A stretch of 10,922 nucleotides of DNA from CBFHWY01 sp965659675. Lineage in GTDB: Bacteria > Bacteroidota > Bacteroidia > Flavobacteriales_G > Salibacteraceae. The stretch covers positions 1 through 10,922 of the forward strand of contig CBFHWY010000086.1 in the NCBI GenBank assembly GCA_965659675.1, written 5' to 3'. Each line of letters opens with the position of its first letter. Position 1 is the stretch's first letter. The notes under the pieces were generated by a model that was not told the origin of the DNA, did no database searches, and saw only the letters and a list, made by a program, of their open reading frames with translations. Both the position numbers and the translations under genes were made by a program. Of this stretch, positions 5,718-10,922 are shown piece after piece.

Positions 5718-8665
5718 AACTTAATCACTTTGAAGTTAGAAATATGATTTTTATGATGAAGCTGCAATAAATATATCCCAGAAGGAATGTCTTCCAAGGA
5801 TATCTTGTTGATCTCAGGTGGCGCTTCCATGCTCTTAACTATCGTGCCATCTCCATTAAATAAAACATACTTCTTTATTTCATCAGCACTTGTAACATAT
5901 AAATTGTTACTAGTTGGATTCGGATAGATCGTGAGATTAATTAAGTTGTGATTCGCCTCGCTGCTTAGTAACGGTTTCTGAAGTATAAATTCTTCACTGT
6001 AGTCAAAAGGACATACAGCAATAAACTGCTGCAAACTATCCAATGTTGCACCAGAGTCCAATATCATCGAAGCATCGGTCTCTAGATTCTGGCCATACCT
6101 CAGAGTTAAAGAGTCAGCAATTTGAAATCTGAATGAGTCATTTCTTGAGATGATTCCGTTATTTGGAGCTAAATTAGCTATGAAGACAGGAATATCTCTA
6201 CTAGGAAACTGAGTGGGATATTCATAAAATGGATTTATTTCCGTCCCTATACTAACATCGATTGCTGCGCTAAACTTTGCCCTTCTCTGAATAGTGAAGT
6301 TCTCAATAAATAGAGTATCATCTCCTACCTCTAAATTCAGAATTCTTGCGACCTTTCCATTTGAAAGACTATCTGGGAGAAGATAATTCTCAAGTTGACC
6401 ATGCCAAAGATGATCATCAACCTCAGGTAACATTCCCATGATGACATCAAAAGGTGTATCGTCGAAGGTAGCTTCAAGATCTGCGTTATAATCTCTATCA
6501 AAATCTACTACATTGCCATTTCGAAAATTCTGGTAAAAATCGTCGTCCATCATAGCACTACCAACCGGTCCAAAATTCATGACCAGGCCATCTGAAAAAA
6601 TATCAGTTCTGGAGGTGACTGGGTTTAATAAAAAACTAAACCTTCCATCAATTGAACATTCTCCAGTAGCTATATTTATCAAATTTAGTGCTAAATTCAT
6701 ATGGCCTTTTTTCGAGCGCCATATTATGCCATCTCCGTCCCCAATTTTGCCTCCATTCCTTGAACAAACTGGCTCTAAATCGACCCCATTTCTTGTTGAT
6801 GTAGTCGTGTTTGTCACAAGGTTAATTTCAATCCACGGCAGAATTAGAAAAGGAGGCACATTAACCCATATTAGATTAAGAGTTGGAAATGTAAATGCTC
6901 TTCGAAAATCGGTTAAAGTACCGCTCCCATTTGGGTTCAAGAACAACTCCTGATCACGCTCAAAAAAATTAAACTCTAATCCTAAAATAGTCGTAATCCA
7001 GTCCCTAGAGGTACTTTCTAAGAACAATGCTCCATCAGCCATATTTTGCTGGCCAGCAATTGGTGAAAACTGTCTTTCTCCTGTGAGCATGCCATTAACC
7101 ACCGCCACATTCTTACAAAACTCAGGAAAACCCATGTGATTGGGCTTCATTCCTCTAAGGCTGTCATGCACATCAAACCAAACTTGATCCGGTCCATAAG
7201 TATTGTTGTTCTCTGTCAAAACATGGTATAGTGTGTTTTCTCTAAATCCTCTCGATTCAATCACTTCCATCAAGAAATTAGCATCCCAACTTGCCACCTT
7301 GAAACTGGGAAGTACACTTGCTATTTCGAAGGCCATATGTTGTATTGAAAGTGGAACATTATCTCCCACATGTGGTCCCTCTTGGCTAATGAATAATCTT
7401 GTTTTATGCAACTGATCAACATCACAAGGATTGCCTCCAGGGAACTCTTCTGCCCATTCCTCCGTTTCCATTAAAGCAAGTGCAAATTGAGCTACTCTTG
7501 CACCATATGAGGTACCCATAACCACAAACTGCTCATCGTTCCCACTTGTTTTGCATTTCAGGTCATCAATGAACTCTGCTAACTCCCAACCTTTAGTGAT
7601 TACTGATTCTCTTGTAGAGGAATAATCCAAAACTACAATGCTATAGCCATGATTTCTTAGGTCTGCCAGTCCAGACCTCCGCATTTTTTTATCATACCAT
7701 TTGGCGATTTTCTTTTTAATTTTTCTATCGCTTGGATTTAACAATGGTTCACTAAGAACATCATCAAATCCGCCACATAATATGAATAGCTTATCCTCAG
7801 TCCAATCGTTTGACCCACAAGCTTCATACACTCCATATCGCAACCCACTGAAACTGCCCCATAAATCGGGTTTTTCTCTTTTCTTACGTCTTTTATTGGC
7901 ATGCCAGGCTCTTGATCTTGCTATAGTATCTTCATCATACTCCACATAAACAGAAATCACATGAGCACCTGAATCGGTATAGTTGCACGAAATTGTGCTC
8001 GGACTGGTAAAGTCAACCTGACGAATACCTATAGAATCGTTAAAATCTACGTATACTGTTGTGTTAGGGTGAGATAAAATTGCCTTTGAATTTGAATCTA
8101 GAAGGTTTAAGCTAGTGTCTATTGCAAAATCAATATCCCCAAAGTAAGACTCAGTAATCATCGGCACAACTTGAAATACCTGTTTTTTCACCAATGGCTC
8201 ATTTGTTCTTCCAACCAGGTCAAAAATCTCATTGCTTGAAGTATCGTAGGAGAAATAATTGGTGTCCAATAGAATGCTATCCCATTTGGTCTTTGCATAA
8301 TCTACATATACCATAACGAGAGGAATGGAGTCTTCGTCATAGTTGACATCCACTGACTTTAACAAGGTATCAACCTTGTCCATCTTGTTGGTGTCATATT
8401 GCATGTAGTAGAGCTCTTCATACAAAACTCCTATTCCATATCTATTTAAAGTATCCTCACCTGTTGTTGTGTAATAACTGGTATCACTGAAGTGAACGCT
8501 CATCTCCCACAAGTAATTTACATAATTCTCTTGAGGCTGAACATTATAAAGTAAGGTACGCAACTGCTTTTGAAAATCACCGAGTTGTCCTGAACCTATG
8601 CTCTGAGCTTGAGCTTGGTTAATCAGAGAGAGAATCAAGGCTACTTTGAGAAATGGTTTGATCAT
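5714..8665 (-). CDS. T9SS-secreted alpha/beta-hydrolase-like protein
   Basis: 983 residues. Residues 1-20 are a Sec signal peptide (AQA/QS cleavage). Residues 21-265 are Asp/Tyr-rich with no recognised motif. A hydrolase-like core follows: strand LFILCGGFD (293-301), strand YSIVVLDYSS (341-350), the nucleophile elbow GTSYG with Ser386 after strand QFVVMG, and a strand ending in EGPHVG (429-434). This order suits a serine esterase or lipase-like fold. The catalytic acid and histidine cannot be assigned with confidence. Acidic loops GDGDG (642-646) and DFDRDYNAD (721-729) could bind calcium. About 780-880 is repetitive beta-type sequence. The C-terminus is a type A T9SS sorting domain: YPNPTSNNLYV (914-924), then SGIYLLQL, ending KVIKL. 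It should reach the outer surface or be released. The substrate is unknown. It is first in a three-gene operon. Confidence 0.88.
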   Translation of the reverse strand: MIKPFLKVALILSLINQAQAQSIGSGQLGDFQKQLRTLLYNVQPQENYVNYLWEMSVHFSDTSYYTTTGEDTLNRYGIGVLYEELYYMQYDTNKMDKVDTLLKSVDVNYDEDSIPLVMVYVDYAKTKWDSILLDTNYFSYDTSSNEIFDLVGRTNEPLVKKQVFQVVPMITESYFGDIDFAIDTSLNLLDSNSKAILSHPNTTVYVDFNDSIGIRQVDFTSPSTISCNYTDSGAHVISVYVEYDEDTIARSRAWHANKRRKKREKPDLWGSFSGLRYGVYEACGSNDWTEDKLFILCGGFDDVLSEPLLNPSDRKIKKKIAKWYDKKMRRSGLADLRNHGYSIVVLDYSSTRESVITKGWELAEFIDDLKCKTSGNDEQFVVMGTSYGARVAQFALALMETEEWAEEFPGGNPCDVDQLHKTRLFISQEGPHVGDNVPLSIQHMAFEIASVLPSFKVASWDANFLMEVIESRGFRENTLYHVLTENNNTYGPDQVWFDVHDSLRGMKPNHMGFPEFCKNVAVVNGMLTGERQFSPIAGQQNMADGALFLESTSRDWITTILGLEFNFFERDQELFLNPNGSGTLTDFRRAFTFPTLNLIWVNVPPFLILPWIEINLVTNTTTSTRNGVDLEPVCSRNGGKIGDGDGIIWRSKKGHMNLALNLINIATGECSIDGRFSFLLNPVTSRTDIFSDGLVMNFGPVGSAMMDDDFYQNFRNGNVVDFDRDYNADLEATFDDTPFDVIMGMLPEVDDHLWHGQLENYLLPDSLSNGKVARILNLEVGDDTLFIENFTIQRRAKFSAAIDVSIGTEINPFYEYPTQFPSRDIPVFIANLAPNNGIISRNDSFRFQIADSLTLRYGQNLETDASMILDSGATLDSLQQFIAVCPFDYSEEFILQKPLLSSEANHNLINLTIYPNPTSNNLYVTSADEIKKYVLFNGDGTIVKSMEAPPEINKISLEDIPSGIYLLQLHHKNHISNFKVIKL

Positions 8666-8688
8666 GATTATTTTAGTTTGATTTAGCT

Positions 8689-8696
8689 CAAATCTA
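8689..8696 (-). promoter_or_regulatory. Putative -7 promoter box (TAGATTTG) of the secreted-protein operon
   Basis: On the minus strand TAGATTTG fits TAnnTTTG and ends 23 nt before the ATG at 8665. A T-rich stretch precedes it; no TTTG is found near -33. It is the only promoter candidate for the 8665-4202 operon. Confidence 0.5.
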
Positions 8697-8730
8697 AAAA
8701 AATAAAGTATAATTTATTGATTTTCTATTT

Positions 8731-8779
8731 GTTAATTATGGTTTAACATCCATAAAACATAGGTTCAACCATTGTTAAT
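8731..8779. repeat. Imperfect inverted repeat in the divergent intergenic region
   Basis: GTTAATTATGGTTTAAC (8731-8747) and GTTCAACCATTGTTAAT (8763-8779) are inverted copies matching at 13 of 17 positions, separated by 15 bp. They lie between the two outward-facing promoter boxes. This could be an operator for a dimeric regulator or an RNA hairpin. The AT-rich setting weakens the case. Confidence 0.3.
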
Positions 8780-8855
8780 TTGATCCATTCCTATTCAAGT
8801 TATCTCTGCCATGTATTCACTTCAAGACTAATCACCCTGCCTTTTAGCAAATTCT

Positions 8856-8863
8856 TACTTTTG
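8856..8863 (+). promoter_or_regulatory. Putative -7 promoter box (TACTTTTG) of the aminotransferase gene
   Basis: TACTTTTG fits TAnnTTTG and ends 18 nt before the GTG at 8882. There is no clear -33 TTTG. The short leader it implies supports the GTG start, since the next in-frame ATG is 19 codons further in. Confidence 0.5.
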
Positions 8864-8881
8864 CCCCTCAACTGAAGCGCT

Positions 8882-10072
8882 GTGGACTTTCTCTCCGACA
8901 AGATCAAGAACCTTCCCGAATCACAAACCATTGCTATGGCTACAAAAAGCCGCCAAATGCAGGAATCTGGGATCGACGTGATCAACCTCAGTTTGGGAGA
9001 ACCAGACTTTAACACACCCGACTTTGTGAAGGATGCCGCCAAATTGGCCATCGATAATAACTTTACCTCCTATCCTCCCGTTCCAGGTTACTTAAGTCTT
9101 CGTCAGGCCATCGCTAAAAAATTCAAAAGAGACAATGAGCTCGATTATGCACCAGACCAGATCGTAGTGAGTACCGGTGCAAAACAAAGCATCATGAATG
9201 TGGTGCTCAGTCTGGTGAACCCTGGAGATGAAGTGATCATCCCTGCCCCCTACTGGGTTAGCTATATGGCGATGGTGAAAATGGCTGGCGCCACACCTGT
9301 TGTCATAGAATGTGGTATTGAAGATGACTACAAGCTCAATGCCTCCAGGCTCTCTGAATATATCAATGAAAAAACCAGGCTGATCATCTACAGTTCTCCC
9401 TGCAATCCGTCAGGTTCTGTTTACAGCTCAGCAGAGTTGGATGCACTGGCAGAAGAGATCAGCAAACACGAAGGATTATTTGTGATCTCTGATGAGATCT
9501 ATGAGCATATTCTTTTTGAAGGAAATCACGATAGTCTGGCAAGCAGACCTGAACTATACGATCAGGTCATTACCGTAAATGGAGTTTCAAAGGCTTTTGC
9601 CATGACAGGTTGGCGAATTGGCTATATCGGTGCTCCACAGTGGATCGCCAAGGCCTGCACCAAAATGCAGGGGCAATTTACCTCGGGCGCTTCAGGAATC
9701 TCACAAAAAGCTGCTGAAGCTGCAGTTCAGGCAGATCCTGAGGTTACCCATCACATGAGAGAGGCTTTCCGAAGGCGAAGATCACTGCTACTCGATCGAC
9801 TGTCAAAGATTCCAGGCTTCAAATTGAATGAACCTAAAGGTGCTTTTTATCTCTTCCCGGAGATCAGCGATCTATTGGGTAAAACATACCGAGGTGTGAA
9901 AGTGAATACAAGCACTGAACTCTGCATGTATTTATTGGAAGAAGCTAAAGTGGCCATCGTAACAGGCGAGGCATTTGGAAGTCCAAATTGTGTGCGTTTT
10001 AGTTATGCCACTTCCGACGAGCTATTGAATAAGGCCTGCGACAGAATTGAAGCGGCACTAAAATCTGACTAA
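8882..10072 (+). CDS. Class I/II PLP-dependent aminotransferase, aspartate/prephenate type
   Basis: 396 residues, the normal length for bacterial aspartate aminotransferases of subgroup Ib. It transfers amino groups between aspartate or glutamate and 2-oxoacids in the cytoplasm; some members also use prephenate in Phe/Tyr synthesis. Visible are LSLGEPDFNTP (37-46), the phosphate-binding TGAKQ (98-102), APYWVSY (122-128), Asn175 in SPCNPSG, Asp204 and Tyr207 in ISDEIYEH, the PLP-binding Lys237 in VSKAFAMTGWRIGY, and Arg372 in VRFSYA, which holds the substrate alpha-carboxylate. All key residues are present. The exact substrate cannot be fixed from sequence alone, so no symbol is given. It starts with GTG, placed by a promoter box 18 nt upstream. 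The following kinase reading frame begins at the next base after the TAA. Confidence 0.95.
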   Translation: MDFLSDKIKNLPESQTIAMATKSRQMQESGIDVINLSLGEPDFNTPDFVKDAAKLAIDNNFTSYPPVPGYLSLRQAIAKKFKRDNELDYAPDQIVVSTGAKQSIMNVVLSLVNPGDEVIIPAPYWVSYMAMVKMAGATPVVIECGIEDDYKLNASRLSEYINEKTRLIIYSSPCNPSGSVYSSAELDALAEEISKHEGLFVISDEIYEHILFEGNHDSLASRPELYDQVITVNGVSKAFAMTGWRIGYIGAPQWIAKACTKMQGQFTSGASGISQKAAEAAVQADPEVTHHMREAFRRRRSLLLDRLSKIPGFKLNEPKGAFYLFPEISDLLGKTYRGVKVNTSTELCMYLLEEAKVAIVTGEAFGSPNCVRFSYATSDELLNKACDRIEAALKSD

Positions 10073-10922
10073 TTGGACATTCATTATTTCAACGATCTGT
10101 TTGAGCGTTTTGAGCATAAGCGCATTGTGATCCTCGGAGACGCTATGATCGACTCTTATCTCAGGGGGAAAGTGGAGCGCATATCGCCTGAGGCCCCTGT
10201 TCCGATTTTGGATATCAAGAATCGAGAGAATCGACTTGGAGGGGCAGCCAATGTAGCACTCAACATTCAAGCACTGGGTGCCGAGGCAATACTTTGCTCA
10301 GCTATAGGCGACGATCAGAATGCCTCAGATTTTATGGACCTAATGTCCGAGGCAAAGCTCGATACAGCTTTGATCCATACCGTCAAAGACCGAAAAACGA
10401 GTATCAAACACCGATTGATCGCAGGCACCCAACAACTCATGCGCGTAGATGAAGAAGATCGCAAACAAGTGGAAAGATCGGTAGAAACAGAGATCTTAAA
10501 TGGACTTGAGCAGCTTTTTCAAGATCGGGTGATCGATGCGCTGATCATTCAAGACTACAACAAAGGTCTGCTGAGTAGTGAACTCAATCACAAAGTGATC
10601 GCGCTGTGCAAGGAGCATGAGGTATTTGTAGCTGTTGACCCCAAAAAAGAGAACTTCCTGTCCTTTAAGAACTGTGATCTCTTTAAGCCTAATCTCAAAG
10701 AATTACGTGAAGGCCTCAACCTCGCCCTTGAGGTCTTAGATCGAAATAGCCTGGACGAGGCGGCCAATGAGCTGATGGATCAAATGAATTGCAAGCAGGT
10801 GATGGTTACCCTGGGCGATAAGGGCGTTTATGGCAATGACCGTAGATCATCTTTTGTCGTTTCTGCCAAGGTGCGCGATATTGCTGATGTTTCTGGTGCA
10901 GGAGATACGGTCATTTCTGTAG
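10073..10922 (+). CDS. rfaE1: PfkB-family kinase, probably heptose-7-phosphate kinase (partial)
   Basis: 283 codons are open to the right edge. The translation shows IVILGDAMIDSYL (18-30), the GKVERISPEAPVP signature (32-44), which is typical of RfaE1 and the HldE kinase domain, LGGAANVALNIQALGA (55-70, PfkB signature 1), IIQDYNKGLL, VAVDPKKEN, FKPNLKEL and, at the very edge, DVSGAGDTVIS (PfkB signature 2), with Asp278 as the expected catalytic base. The enzyme would phosphorylate D-glycero-D-manno-heptose 7-phosphate at C1 for LPS inner-core synthesis. Whether an adenylyltransferase domain follows (bifunctional HldE) cannot be seen. The start is TTG at 10073, directly after the aminotransferase TAA and in the same frame. 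The first in-frame ATG is codon 25, inside the GDAMID motif, so it cannot be the start. Confidence 0.88.
   Translation, partial: MDIHYFNDLFERFEHKRIVILGDAMIDSYLRGKVERISPEAPVPILDIKNRENRLGGAANVALNIQALGAEAILCSAIGDDQNASDFMDLMSEAKLDTALIHTVKDRKTSIKHRLIAGTQQLMRVDEEDRKQVERSVETEILNGLEQLFQDRVIDALIIQDYNKGLLSSELNHKVIALCKEHEVFVAVDPKKENFLSFKNCDLFKPNLKELREGLNLALEVLDRNSLDEAANELMDQMNCKQVMVTLGDKGVYGNDRRSSFVVSAKVRDIADVSGAGDTVISV

Noticed and set aside
6579..7949. Plus-strand open frames opposite the large secreted-protein gene.
   Set aside because: They lie within one continuous 983-codon reading frame with clear domains and show no protein-like features of their own.
10058..10270. Minus-strand open frame over the aminotransferase/kinase junction.
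   Set aside because: The plus strand here encodes conserved RfaE1 motifs, so this is a shadow frame.
1..10922. CRISPR array, tRNA or rRNA gene, insertion sequence or phage attachment site.
   Set aside because: No regularly spaced direct repeats, tRNA-like cloverleaf, transposase motif or terminal inverted repeat was seen on reading both strands.

Overview
The window looks like chromosomal DNA of a member of the Bacteroidota, probably a marine Cytophagales- or Flavobacteriia-type organism; the order is a guess. Three things support the phylum. A 983-residue secreted protein ends in a type IX secretion (T9SS) sorting domain. Four genes have a TAnnTTTG box, the Bacteroidota -7 promoter element, 18 to 23 nt before the start codon. 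Shine-Dalgarno sequences are almost absent, and several genes start with GTG or TTG. No tRNA, rRNA, CRISPR array, insertion sequence or phage gene was seen.

Left part (1-3532). A truncated secreted-protein gene runs off the left edge on the minus strand. Next comes trxB (thioredoxin reductase, minus strand) with a clear intrinsic terminator. A divergent plus-strand cluster follows: a membrane protein with two C-terminal helices, a small lipoprotein, and a MeaB/ArgK-type GTPase that assists methylmalonyl-CoA mutase. The mutase subunits are not in the window. A terminator-like hairpin with a U-tract lies inside the signal-peptide codons of the lipoprotein, and a nine-codon mini-ORF ends on the meaB start as TAATG.

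Middle part (3529-8665, minus strand). A membrane-anchored cytoplasmic protein is convergent with meaB; their stop codons overlap by 4 bp. Beyond it is a tightly coupled three-gene operon, transcribed from about 8685 down to 4202. It encodes a T9SS-exported protein with an alpha/beta-hydrolase-like GxSxG core, then two tandem paralogous lipoproteins. The first junction is an ATGA overlap. In the second, the TTG start of the downstream paralog lies within the last codons of the upstream one. This cell-surface operon is the least explained and most interesting part of the window.

Right part (8666-10922, plus strand). A 216-bp divergent intergenic region carries an imperfect inverted repeat and promoter boxes for both sides. 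A class I PLP-dependent aminotransferase (aspartate/prephenate type) is followed, with no spacer and in the same frame, by the first 283 codons of a PfkB-family kinase resembling the heptose-7-phosphate kinase RfaE1/HldE, cut by the window edge.

Housekeeping functions (redox, amino-acid metabolism, LPS-core sugar synthesis, cobalamin-enzyme repair) therefore flank an accessory surface-protein operon.
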